From positions 1 to 64,000 of the forward strand of contig DATKPQ010000073.1 of assembly GCA_035523995.1 (NCBI GenBank): a stretch of 64,000 bases of DNA. The letters run 5' to 3'. The translations under genes were made by a program, and so were the position numbers. The notes under the pieces are model-generated. The model was given only the letters and a program-made list of their open reading frames with translations. It was not told where the DNA came from and made no database searches. Numbering within the stretch: position 1 is the first letter of the stretch; the number at the start of each line of letters is the position of its first letter. This stretch comes from JASHVB01 sp035523995 (GTDB taxonomy: Bacteria; Pseudomonadota; Alphaproteobacteria; Acetobacterales; Acetobacteraceae). Shown piece by piece: positions 44,494 to 52,366 of the stretch.

Positions 44494-44520
44494 GGAGTGC
44501 GTCAAGTATATAGTTGCCCT
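44494..44520 (-). repeat. 27-bp inner inverted repeat, right
   Basis: Exact reverse complement of 43651-43677, located 10 bp upstream of the first codon of the DUF3841-like gene and 33 bp inside repeat D. Confidence 0.95.
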
Positions 44521-44553
44521 GGCGAGCCGCGGCGCTCCACTGGTCCTCGCACC

Positions 44554-44605
44554 ATCCGTGTTTATCTGTGCGCATCTGTGTTCATCTGCGTTTCCTCTTT
44601 CTTTT
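44554..44605 (-). repeat. Cassette-bounding repeat, copy D (inverted)
   Basis: Reverse complement matches copy C with about five differences: AAAGAAAGAGGAAACGCAG, ATGAACACAG, ATGCGCACAG, ATAAACACGGAT. It is the outer right boundary of the second cassette. Confidence 0.88.
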
Positions 44606-45004
44606 GGACGGCACTGGCAATGGACCTCGGGCTCGTCTCGGTTCTGTTGCCACGCCACGGCGTTCATTGCCCACAAAATCGACGAAGGCACTGGCCTACA
44701 AAGCCCATGCGCCAGTGACCGACGCTATCAACCGCGAATTCCGGCAGCAAAACCCCATGCACCTTTACGCAGCCGGCGCGGTCTCAAGCGAATCTCGGTT
44801 CTCCACCCCCAATCGCCTACCGAGACTCCATCTCCCCTTTTGACCAAATGAGACGCCAGTGGGAATCCCGCCTATCCCAACCAGCAAACCACCCCGAACC
44901 CGCCGCCTGCTTGTTGCACCTCCCGCCATACCGGCTAGACACCCTTCCGGCCGCCCCGCGCCCTCCAACCGCCGAGGCCCAGCCGCATACCAGGAGGCAA
45001 CCGT
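44606..45004. other. Intergenic region before purA
   Basis: About 400 bp with no gene I can support. The last 100 bases are very C-rich and include the purA ribosome site (GGAGGCAACCGT). A purA promoter is expected here. Confidence 0.5.
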
Positions 45005-46294
45005 ATGCCGAACGTTACCGTGATCGGCGCCCAGTGGGGCGATGAGGGCAAGGGCAAGGTCGTGGACTGGCTCGCCAGCCGCGCCGACATCGTCGTGCGC
45101 TTCCAGGGCGGCCACAACGCCGGCCACACGCTGGTGGTCGGCAACCAGACCTACAAGCTGTCCTTGCTCCCCTCCGGCCTGGTCCGCGGCAAGCTCGGCA
45201 TCATCGGCAACGGCGTGGTGGTGGACCCCGAGGCGCTGCTGGCCGAGATCGACAAGGTCCGCGCCCAGGGCCTCTCCGTCACCCCCGACACCCTGCGCAT
45301 CGCCGAGAACGTCCCGCTGATCCTGCCGCTCCACCCCGCGATCGACCGCGCCCGCGAGGCCGCAAGAGGCGCCCGCCAGATCGGCACCACCGGCCGCGGC
45401 ATCGGCCCCGCCTACGAGGACAAGGTCGCCCGCCGCGCCATCCGCCTCGCCGACCTGGCCGAGCCCGAAACGGTCGCCGCCAAGCTGGACGAACTGCTGC
45501 TGCACCACAACACGCTGCTGGCCGGCCTCGGCGCCCCCACCTTCCAGAAGCAGGACCTGCTGGACCGCCTGATGGCGCTCGCCCCCCGCCTGCTGCCTTT
45601 CGCAGAGCCCGTCTGGCAGCGCCTCGACGAAGCCCGCCGCGCCGGCCGCCGCATCCTGTTCGAGGGCGCCCAGGCCGTGATGCTGGACGTGGACCACGGC
45701 ACCTACCCCTACGTCACCTCATCCAACACCGTGGCGGCAACCGCCGCGGCCGGGTCCGGCATGGCGCCCGCCTCGGTGGGGTTCGTGCTGGGCATCGCCA
45801 AGTCCTACTCCACCCGCGTCGGCTCCGGCCCGTTCCCCACCGAACTCAACGACGAGACCGGCCAGTTGCTCGGCGACCGAGGCGCGGAGTTCGGCACCGT
45901 CACCGGCCGCCGCCGCCGCTGCGGCTGGTTCGATTCGGTTCTGGTGCGCCAGGCGGTGAAGGTTGGCGGCATCCAGGGCCTGGCGCTGACCAAGCTCGAC
46001 GTGTTGGACAGCCTGCCGGAACTCAAGATTTGCACCAGTTATCGGATTCGCGGGGAAGTACTGCGCCACCTGCCCGCGGCCGCCGGCGCACAGGCCGCGG
46101 CGGAACCGGAGTACGAAACGCTGGAAGGCTGGAAGGAGTCCACCCGTGGCGCCCGCTCGGTCGCCGACCTGCCCGCCCAGGCCGTGAAATACGTCCGCCG
46201 CATCGAGGAACTGGTGGAAGCCCCGGTCACCCTGCTCTCCACCAGCCCGGAACGCGACGATACGATCCTGATGAAGGACCCGTTCGAAGGATAG
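45005..46294 (+). CDS. purA: Adenylosuccinate synthetase
   Basis: A 429-residue enzyme of AMP synthesis: IMP + aspartate + GTP to adenylosuccinate. Signatures: GTP loop GAQWGDEGKGKVVDWL near the N-terminus, catalytic His in GGHNAGHTLVVGNQ, GTTGRGIGPAYEDKVARR and FEGAQAVMLDVDHGTYPYVT. The length matches the family. A strong ribosome site (AGGAGGCAACCGT) precedes the ATG. It is monocistronic: the next gene is convergent, 16 bp away. Confidence 0.98.
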   Translation: MPNVTVIGAQWGDEGKGKVVDWLASRADIVVRFQGGHNAGHTLVVGNQTYKLSLLPSGLVRGKLGIIGNGVVVDPEALLAEIDKVRAQGLSVTPDTLRIAENVPLILPLHPAIDRAREAARGARQIGTTGRGIGPAYEDKVARRAIRLADLAEPETVAAKLDELLLHHNTLLAGLGAPTFQKQDLLDRLMALAPRLLPFAEPVWQRLDEARRAGRRILFEGAQAVMLDVDHGTYPYVTSSNTVAATAAAGSGMAPASVGFVLGIAKSYSTRVGSGPFPTELNDETGQLLGDRGAEFGTVTGRRRRCGWFDSVLVRQAVKVGGIQGLALTKLDVLDSLPELKICTSYRIRGEVLRHLPAAAGAQAAAEPEYETLEGWKESTRGARSVADLPAQAVKYVRRIEELVEAPVTLLSTSPERDDTILMKDPFEG

Positions 46295-46310
46295 TGTGCC
46301 GGAATGATCT

Positions 46311-47018
46311 CTAACGCTGCTGCTTCGCCCACGTTTCGTAACGTGCCTTGTTCTCGGCATTCGGCGGATACAGGCCGGGCAGCGACGCCCCCTTGCCGAC
46401 CTCCGTCATGATCCATTCCTCCATCCGCTCCTGGTCCACCGCAGCAGCGACAACGTCACCAAGCAGCTTCTGCGGGATCACCACCGCGCCGTCGTCATCC
46501 GCCACGATGACATCATCGGGAAACACAGCGACGCCGCCGCAGCCGATCGGTTCCTGCCAGTTCACGAAGGTCAGTCCCGCGACGGAAGCAGGTGCCGCCC
46601 ACCCCTGGCACCACACCGGCAGCCCGGTGCCCAGCACACCGGCCACGTCGCGCACCACGCCGTCGGTGACTATCGCCGCGACGCCGCGCTTCGCCATGCG
46701 CGCGCACAGGATGTCGCCGAACACGCCGGCATCGGTGACACCCATCGCATCGATCACGGTGATGACGCCGGGCGGCATGTCCTCGATCGCGGCGCGGGTG
46801 GAGCGCGGCGAGGCCCAGGATTCCGGCGTCGCCAGATCCTCCCGCGCCGGCACGAAGCGCATGGTGAAGGCGCGCCCGATCGACCGCGGCAGCCCTGCCC
46901 GCAGCGGCTTCGGCCCGCGCATCCACACATTGCGCAGCCCCTTCTTCAGCAGCACCGTGGTGATGGTGCCGGTGGAGACGGTCTTCAGCGCGGCGGCAAT
47001 CTGCGGATCAAGGTCCAT
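46311..47018 (-). CDS. RraA-family protein (HMG/CHA aldolase-like)
   Basis: A 235-residue member of the RraA/HMG aldolase family. Markers: MGVTDAGVFGDILCARMAKR, VAAIVTDGVVRDVAG (the G-x-R-D active-site segment with the metal-binding Asp), VFPDDVIVADDDGAVVIPQK. Members include oxaloacetate decarboxylase/4-hydroxy-4-methyl-2-oxoglutarate aldolases and RNase E inhibitors. The active-site residues favour an enzyme. It is convergent with purA and just downstream of an MFS transporter gene in the same direction, which may import its substrate. Confidence 0.87.
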   Translation of the reverse strand: MDLDPQIAAALKTVSTGTITTVLLKKGLRNVWMRGPKPLRAGLPRSIGRAFTMRFVPAREDLATPESWASPRSTRAAIEDMPPGVITVIDAMGVTDAGVFGDILCARMAKRGVAAIVTDGVVRDVAGVLGTGLPVWCQGWAAPASVAGLTFVNWQEPIGCGGVAVFPDDVIVADDDGAVVIPQKLLGDVVAAAVDQERMEEWIMTEVGKGASLPGLYPPNAENKARYETWAKQQR

Positions 47019-47054
47019 GGCATGCTCTCCAAGGGGGGCGACAGGGCGCTTGCT

Positions 47055-48257
47055 CTAACGCCGAGGCCCCGCCAACACCAGCGCCGAGCCGCTCAGTTGC
47101 AGTGCCATGCACAGGACCATCACCGCGGCATAGCCACCGCTGGCATCGCGTACCACGCCCAGCAGCGCCGGTGCGAGAGCGAACGTGAACTGGGCGACGG
47201 CGGTGGACAGGCCCATCACCAAACCGAAGGCACGGGTGGGGAACTCGCGTTGGATGATCAGCGCCGGGATGGTGATGACGTTGCCGACCGAAAGCCCGAA
47301 CAAGAAGCAGCCGGCGTAGAGTGCCTCGGGCCGGTGGGGCAGGGCGGTCATCAGCAGAACCCCGAGCGCCTGGCTGGCAAAACTCGCGGCGGCGGTGCGG
47401 CGCTGATGCAGGCGGTCAATGGCACCGGCAAGCACCAACCGGCCGGCCACGGCGGCGACCGAGGTCAGTGCCAGCGCCGTCGCGGCCCCGGAAGCACCGA
47501 GATGCGGCATCAGGAACGTCACCAGGTGCACGATCAGTCCCACCTGCGCTGCCAAGGCCAGCGCGAACGGCAAGGCGATGGACCAGAAGCGCCAGGTGCG
47601 CATCACGTCCTTCGCACGCATGTCGGCACGCGCCGCTTCAGGCCCGACGCCGGCGTCGGGCGTGGGAATGCCGATGCCGATCAGCGGCAGCACGATCGCC
47701 AGTCCGGCCACCGCCACGACAGGAACCGCATCGCCGACCCCAAGGCGCTGGCTGAGCAAGACCAGCAACGGGCCAACCGTAAAGCCCGCGGTGCTGGCGC
47801 CATTCAGCGCCAGCGTGATCGCCAGCCCGCGCTGGCGCTGGAAATACAACGCCAGGGTCGTGGCGATTGCGGTAGACGTGCAGCCGGCCCAGCCGCCCGC
47901 CATCAGCGCGGCCCCGGCGAACATCTGCCACGGTTGTTGGCTACGGCAGAACATAGTGGCGCCGAGGCCGAGCAATGCCGTTCCCGCCGCCAGCAGGCGC
48001 CCGGGTCCGAGCCGGCGCAACGCCACGTGCACGCGCATCAGGCACAGCGCGCCCAGCAGGTAATAGACCGTGATGGCGGACGCGATCAGTGCCCCGGACC
48101 AGCCGCGCTGCCGATGCAGTTCCGCCAGGTACACCGACGTGCCGCTGAATCCGAAGCCCCAGCCGAACACCGCGGTGACAAAGCACGCGACAACGGCTGG
48201 CCAGAAGCGGCGCAACTCGCTTGCCGCGCGCCCGGGCAACGAGATCGCATTGCTCAT
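47055..48257 (-). CDS. MFS transporter
   Basis: A 400-residue protein with 12 hydrophobic segments. It starts WPAVVACFVTAVFGWGFGFS and has the loop GSAVYLAEL-like FSGTSVYLAELHRQRGWSGA, resembling monocarboxylate or oxalate/formate-type MFS members. The start at 48257 overlaps the stop of the upstream acetyltransferase by 4 bases (ATGA), so the two are an operon; 45 more in-frame residues upstream belong to that other gene's frame. The substrate is unknown. RraA-like aldolase follows 36 bp downstream in the same orientation. Confidence 0.87.
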   Translation of the reverse strand: MSNAISLPGRAASELRRFWPAVVACFVTAVFGWGFGFSGTSVYLAELHRQRGWSGALIASAITVYYLLGALCLMRVHVALRRLGPGRLLAAGTALLGLGATMFCRSQQPWQMFAGAALMAGGWAGCTSTAIATTLALYFQRQRGLAITLALNGASTAGFTVGPLLVLLSQRLGVGDAVPVVAVAGLAIVLPLIGIGIPTPDAGVGPEAARADMRAKDVMRTWRFWSIALPFALALAAQVGLIVHLVTFLMPHLGASGAATALALTSVAAVAGRLVLAGAIDRLHQRRTAAASFASQALGVLLMTALPHRPEALYAGCFLFGLSVGNVITIPALIIQREFPTRAFGLVMGLSTAVAQFTFALAPALLGVVRDASGGYAAVMVLCMALQLSGSALVLAGPRR

Positions 48258-48775
48258 GGCGTGGGCCTTTCCATGATATTGAATACGAAACGCTGCACAC
48301 CAATTGCGTAGCTGTCTTCGTCGGACGTGACGAAGCGGTGTCGGGCGTAAAAGCGAATGGCACGATCGTTCTCGCGCAGCACGTCGAGCCACAGCAAAGG
48401 CGCCTGCGCTGCGGCTTGCTCCACGACGGGACGCAGCAGGTCTTCGCCAAGACCCTGGCCAAGGAATTCGCGCAGGACGTAGATTTTTTGCAGTTGCGCC
48501 GCTTGCTGCTGCGGCTTGCCGGGCGGCGGCGAGGGATATTTCAACTTGGCATAGCCGATGGGCAGCCGGCGCAGAAATGCCAGCCAGTAAGCGTTCTGCG
48601 GCTTGTCCAGGCTGCGTTCGATCTTCGCGACATCGAATGTTGCATCGAGGTAGGCGCGCAGATCGTCCTGGTGGTCCCGGAACAGATGTCCGAACGTCTC
48701 GGCGAACGTGATGCGTCCGAGCAATGCAACGGTCGCGGCGTCAGCTTGATTGGCGCGTCGATTGGCGGCGGCCAT
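48254..48775 (-). CDS. GNAT-family N-acetyltransferase
   Basis: A 173-residue acetyltransferase. The acetyl-CoA site reads LQKIYVLREFLGQGLGEDLL (V-x-x-x-x-Q/R-G-x-G/A type loop), and LLWLDVLRENDRAIRFYARH, then RFV is the common C-terminal GNAT element. The N-terminal ITFAETFGHLF resembles PaiA-type polyamine acetyltransferases. The start at 48775 gives a normal N-terminus. It is the first gene of an operon with the MFS gene and is divergent from a LysR-type regulator. Confidence 0.87.
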   Translation of the reverse strand: MAAANRRANQADAATVALLGRITFAETFGHLFRDHQDDLRAYLDATFDVAKIERSLDKPQNAYWLAFLRRLPIGYAKLKYPSPPPGKPQQQAAQLQKIYVLREFLGQGLGEDLLRPVVEQAAAQAPLLWLDVLRENDRAIRFYARHRFVTSDEDSYAIGVQRFVFNIMERPTP

Positions 48776-48933
48776 GGGAAGACTCCTGCATGGATCATGT
48801 TCATGCCGCGGCGGCGGCATTGGCCGCCATCCGCCGCTTGCGCTGCTCCGCCGGCCACGACAGATACAGCGTGTGGCTGCCGCAATCTCGGGATCGCGCC
48901 TTGCGCGGACAAACCAGTTCTCCTTGCCATTCG

Positions 48934-48955
48934 GTTCAGCTCACCTAATCTGAAC
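48934..48955. promoter_or_regulatory. Inverted repeat, candidate LysR-type binding site
   Basis: GTTCAG-N10-CTGAAC, a perfect 6-bp inverted repeat extended by one further matched pair, in the divergent promoter region 3 bases before the regulator's ATG. LysR-type regulators bind such T-N11-A dyads and often repress their own gene. Confidence 0.45.
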
Positions 48956-48958
48956 GGC

Positions 48959-49864
48959 ATGTCCGGGCCGTTGCCTCTTTTGGGTTTGCGCGCCTTCTCT
49001 GAAGTTGCGCGGGCAGGAAGCATGAAGACCGCGTCGCAGGCGCTCGGCGTAACGCCCGGCGCCGTGAGCCAGCAGGTGAAGGCGCTGGAGGCACGGCTGG
49101 GCGTGGTGTTATTCGAACGTCACAACCGCTCGCTGAAGCTGACTTCGGTCGGTGAACGCTTGCTGGCCGATGTGGCGGATGCGTTCGGGCGCATTGAAAC
49201 GGCGCTGGAGACGATCGCGGAGGATCGTGCGGACCGCCGCCGCTCGCTGGTCGTGAGTACTACCGCGTCGTTTGCAGCGACCTGGCTGGTGCCACGGCTC
49301 GGGCATTTTGTCGCGGAGCATCCAGGGGCCGATGTGCGAATCCAGACGACGCAGGATCTGGTGCCCATCAGCAACGGACCGGGTAGTGCGGATATTGCGA
49401 TCCGGCACGGACTTGGCGACTGGCCCGGCCTTAACACGGTATCGCTGTTGCAGCCGCATCTGGTGCCGGTCGGCAGTCCCGCATTGCTGGCGGACGGCCC
49501 CCCGGTCCACGCACCGATGGACTGCCTGCGCTATCCCCTGCTGCATGATTCGCTTGGTGCAGACTGGCGGTTATGGCTGCGGGCCTTGGGTGCCGACCAC
49601 CGCGATCCGCGCGTCGCGCGCGGTACCCGTTTTTCCGACGCGGGGCTGTTGATCCGTGCGGCGATTGCCGGGCAGGGCCTGGCATTGCTCCGCGATACCT
49701 ATGTGGCGGACGAAATTGCAGCCGGGCGGTTGCAGCTTGCGATCGATGCACCGTGGCCGGCGCAATTTGCCTATTACATCGTGACACGGTCCGATCCGGC
49801 GGGTCGTTCGCCACTGGTTTCGCAGTTCAGCGATTGGCTGCGGCAGGAAGCGACGGCAGGCTGA
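48959..49864 (+). CDS. LysR-family transcriptional regulator (GcvA-like)
   Basis: A 301-residue regulator. The winged HTH covers 1-62 (GLRAFSEVARAGSMKTASQA, then LGVTPGAVSQQVKALEARL), the GcvA/AmpR branch by its PLLGLRAFxxxAR start. The effector domain (about 90-295) has SFAATWLVPRLGHF and ADIAIRHGLGDWPGL. It is divergent from the acetyltransferase-MFS operon, which it probably controls, and has a candidate binding dyad at its own start. The far longer in-frame extension upstream overlaps the acetyltransferase gene and is not credible. Confidence 0.92.
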   Translation: MSGPLPLLGLRAFSEVARAGSMKTASQALGVTPGAVSQQVKALEARLGVVLFERHNRSLKLTSVGERLLADVADAFGRIETALETIAEDRADRRRSLVVSTTASFAATWLVPRLGHFVAEHPGADVRIQTTQDLVPISNGPGSADIAIRHGLGDWPGLNTVSLLQPHLVPVGSPALLADGPPVHAPMDCLRYPLLHDSLGADWRLWLRALGADHRDPRVARGTRFSDAGLLIRAAIAGQGLALLRDTYVADEIAAGRLQLAIDAPWPAQFAYYIVTRSDPAGRSPLVSQFSDWLRQEATAG

Positions 49865-49914
49865 GTCGCGGCGTCTCGCTCCGCTCCTCGCCATGACTTG
49901 GAGCGGCGCCTCGC

Positions 49915-49941
49915 GACGACGGCGAGGCGCCCCAAGGCACT
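49915..49941. terminator. Hairpin between convergent LysR and SDR genes
   Basis: A perfect 10-bp stem GGCGCCTCGC / GCGAGGCGCC with a 7-base loop, in the 95-bp gap between two convergent genes. No T-run on either side. Confidence 0.45.
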
Positions 49942-49959
49942 GTCAACGCGCAGTACACC

Positions 49960-50730
49960 TCAGTACATGTTGTGCCCGCCGTTAACGTGGATGACTTGCC
50001 CGGACACGTATCCTCCGGCCGCACTGGCAAGGAACAGACAGGCGCCGGCGATCTCATCGACATGCCCGTAGCGGCCAAGCGGCACTTCGGAGATGATCCG
50101 TTCCCGCGGCTGGTGCACGTATTGCGACCAGTCGCGCACCGTATCGATCGGTCCGGGCGAAACAGTATTCGCGGTGATGCCGTCGGCACCGAACTCTCGC
50201 GCGATCGCCTTGGCCAGCCCGTGCATGCCCTGCTTTGCCGTAATGTTGGCGGCGCGCAACGTGACATGCCCCCAGAAGCCGTCGGCACCCGAGATCACGA
50301 TAATTCGGCCCCATTTGTTCTCGCGCATATGCGGGATGGCATGGCTCGAAAGATAGAAGGCGGCAGTGAGGTTAGATCGCAACACGTCGTCCCATTCGTC
50401 GGGCGTGATCTCCAGGAACGGCCGCATCTTGCGGATGCCGACATTCGACACCACGACATCGATCCTGCCGAACGCATCGACGGTCTGCCGCACCATACGG
50501 CCGACCGCTTCGTCGTCGGCGACATCCGCCAGCACGGAGATTGCCTCGCTGCCGCGGGATTTGATAGCGGCAACGGCGTCATCCAGTGCTGCCTGGTCGC
50601 GATGGCCGTTCACCACGACTTTTGCACCGGCCGCGGCGAAGGCTTCGGCGACGGCGCGCCCGATATTGCGGCCCGAGCCGGTGATCAGCGCGACGCGGCC
50701 ATCCAGGCGGAAGCTTTCGGTGGTGAGCAT
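49960..50730 (-). CDS. SDR-family protein with Asn in place of the catalytic Tyr
   Basis: A 256-residue short-chain dehydrogenase/reductase by fold. It has TGSGRNIG (17-24) for NAD(P), NVGI at 97-100 (usually NAG), a central IIVISGADG with Ser147, and late GHVDEIAGACLFLASAAGGY. The catalytic YxxxK motif is replaced by NITAK: Asn162 and Lys166. Without the tyrosine ordinary reductase activity is doubtful, so it may bind a ligand or catalyse something else. The start at 50730 gives the standard length. Its 5' region contains a C-rich/G-rich hairpin (about 50741-50782). Confidence 0.83.
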   Translation of the reverse strand: MLTTESFRLDGRVALITGSGRNIGRAVAEAFAAAGAKVVVNGHRDQAALDDAVAAIKSRGSEAISVLADVADDEAVGRMVRQTVDAFGRIDVVVSNVGIRKMRPFLEITPDEWDDVLRSNLTAAFYLSSHAIPHMRENKWGRIIVISGADGFWGHVTLRAANITAKQGMHGLAKAIAREFGADGITANTVSPGPIDTVRDWSQYVHQPRERIISEVPLGRYGHVDEIAGACLFLASAAGGYVSGQVIHVNGGHNMY

Positions 50731-50740
50731 GGTGCGGTTT

Positions 50741-50782
50741 GACCCCTCTTCTCCTGCCCCCTCGCACAAGGGAGGGGAGAGG
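50741..50782. repeat. C-rich/G-rich palindromic hairpin upstream of the SDR gene
   Basis: CCCTCTTCTCCTGCCCCCT pairs imperfectly with AAGGGAGGGGAGAGG across the loop CGCAC. It is the CCCTCTCC..GGAGAGGG type of dispersed palindrome seen in many alphaproteobacteria, related in style to the one at 42774. Confidence 0.45.
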
Positions 50783-50814
50783 CTAATGACGTAGACCCCC
50801 ACCGGAATGGCACG

Positions 50815-51325
50815 GGTTCTGCCTCACGGAACGGCGTATCGCTTTCCGCGCGTTCGCGCAGCAGACGCGAGGGCGCCCAGCATTCACCGGATTGCTGATG
50901 CCAGGAAGCGATCTGATTGTACACGTAGCGTACGCCGATGCCATCGGCCCAGTACATCAGCCGCCGCGCTAGCGCGGGAAGCGGAAGCCGTGCAGCCATA
51001 TCACGTCGACATCGGAGGCGCGGCACGCCTTGCCCTTGTCCCATATGCTGCCGGCTTCATTGGCCGATGAGAACGACGAACGGTGCGCGGTTCACCACAT
51101 CGTCCAGTTTTGCAAACTCCGGCTTCTTTATGTCCATGCGTTCGAACATCGCTTCTCCCACGACGCCGGCCCCCCTGATGTCGTCATAGCCGGCAACGGG
51201 GTGACGGCATGGCCGCCGGCGTTCCAATTCATCCTGCGCCAGGCTGCCGCGTTTCACCGACGTGGCCAAATTGGCGCGAAAGCGCTCCATGTCACGGCTC
51301 AGCGCTTGTTCTGTCGCGTCCATAA
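50815..51325 (-). pseudogene. Remnant of a 3-hydroxyacyl-CoA dehydrogenase (FadB/FadJ type)
   Basis: The minus strand holds two separated fragments. The first (about 51325-51060) has DMERFRANLATSVKRGSLAQ and DDIRGAGVVGEAMFERMDIK, then KPEFAKLDDVV, resembling the NAD-binding domain (normally Y-A-D-L..VIEAVFEDMAVK). The second (about 51020-50815) has DVDVIWLHGFRFPR, a stop codon where Trp is expected, then one base lost, then LMYWADGIG and CWAPSRLLRERAESDTPF, like the C-terminal domain. The middle is missing. A stop, a frameshift and a large deletion mark it as dead. Confidence 0.6.
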
Positions 51326-51432
51326 TCGTCACGTCAAAACGACGACAAAGAAGGCTTCGTCCCAAAACCGCGGCCCCGCTGGCCTTTGCCCCACCGATGC
51401 GCCATGATCCGCCCAACTTCATCGGGGTTTTC

Positions 51433-52329
51433 ATGCCGTTTCGCTTCCGGGCCGCTGCCCGTCTCAGCCTTGCCGCGGTGGCCGCGGCGGCGCTCGTCTC
51501 CGCCGCTGCCTGGGCACAAAGCCCGGCCCCATCAACCCCCGTCCCTGACCCCGTCGTCGCCAAGGTGGGTAACCAGACGATCTTGCTCTCGGACCTGCAG
51601 CAGGCCGCCCAGAGCCTGCCGCACAACGCGCAGGAAATGCCGCCGGACCAACTGTATCCTGCCCTGCTGGACCAGATGATCGACGGCCTGGCTCTGGTGG
51701 CGGAGGCAAAGCGCACCGGCCTGGACAACGACCCGGCAGTGCAGCGCGAGGTCCAGATGGCCGAGGACCGCGCCCTGGAAGCCGCCGTGCTGCATAAGAC
51801 GGTCGCGCCGATGGTCACCGAGGCTGCCGTCCAGGCCCGCTATCAGGCCACCATCGCCGGCAAGCCCGGCGAGGAGGAGGTCCACGCCCGCCACATCCTG
51901 GTTGACGACGAGGCAACCGCGAAGAAGATCATCGCCGATCTCGACAAGGGCGCCGATTTCGCCGCCCTCTCCAAGCAGTACAGCAAGGATCCCGGGGCAG
52001 CGCAGCAGGGCGGCGACCTCGGCTGGTTCAAAAAGAGCGAGATGGTGCCGGCCTTTGCCGACGCCGCGTTCGCCCTGAAGCCCGGCCAGATCACCCAGAC
52101 CCCGGTCCACACCCAGTTCGGCTGGCACGTGATCCAGGTGCTGGGCACCCGCCAGGCGCCGGCTCCGACCTTCGAGCAAGCTGCCCCCGAACTGCGTCAG
52201 GCGATGATCCAGGAATACGTGCAGCAGGTGGTGACGAAGGCCCGCGCCCAGGTGACGGTACAGAAGTTCAACCTGGACGGGTCGCCGATCCGCGCCACCG
52301 ACAGCGCCCAGCCGCCGTCGAGCAAATAG
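51433..52329 (+). CDS. Parvulin-type peptidyl-prolyl isomerase, exported
   Basis: A 298-residue periplasmic protein: signal peptide (ARLSLAAVAAAALVSAAAWA), SurA-like N-terminal helices (VAKVGNQTILLSDLQQAAQS), and one PpiC domain (about 150-245). The last shows EEVHARHILVDDEATAKKII, then ADFAALSKQYSKDPGAAQQG, GDLGWFKKSEMVPAF and GWHVIQVLG. It should help fold outer-membrane or secreted proteins. The start at 51433 gives the signal peptide its normal shape. It is followed 37 bp later by argJ. Confidence 0.92.
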   Translation: MPFRFRAAARLSLAAVAAAALVSAAAWAQSPAPSTPVPDPVVAKVGNQTILLSDLQQAAQSLPHNAQEMPPDQLYPALLDQMIDGLALVAEAKRTGLDNDPAVQREVQMAEDRALEAAVLHKTVAPMVTEAAVQARYQATIAGKPGEEEVHARHILVDDEATAKKIIADLDKGADFAALSKQYSKDPGAAQQGGDLGWFKKSEMVPAFADAAFALKPGQITQTPVHTQFGWHVIQVLGTRQAPAPTFEQAAPELRQAMIQEYVQQVVTKARAQVTVQKFNLDGSPIRATDSAQPPSSK

Positions 52330-52366
52330 CCGTCCTGCCCAAAGTCATTCTGTCGTGGGGGGAAAC

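Noticed and set aside
42981..44605. Possible CRISPR array from repeated GATGAACACA units
   Set aside because: The units are contiguous 10-mers without unique spacers, copies are inverted in pairs, and no cas genes are present.
44765..45697. 310-codon Gly/Ala/Asp-rich minus-strand open frame
   Set aside because: Antisense of purA; the low-complexity GG/AG pattern reflects codon mirror images.
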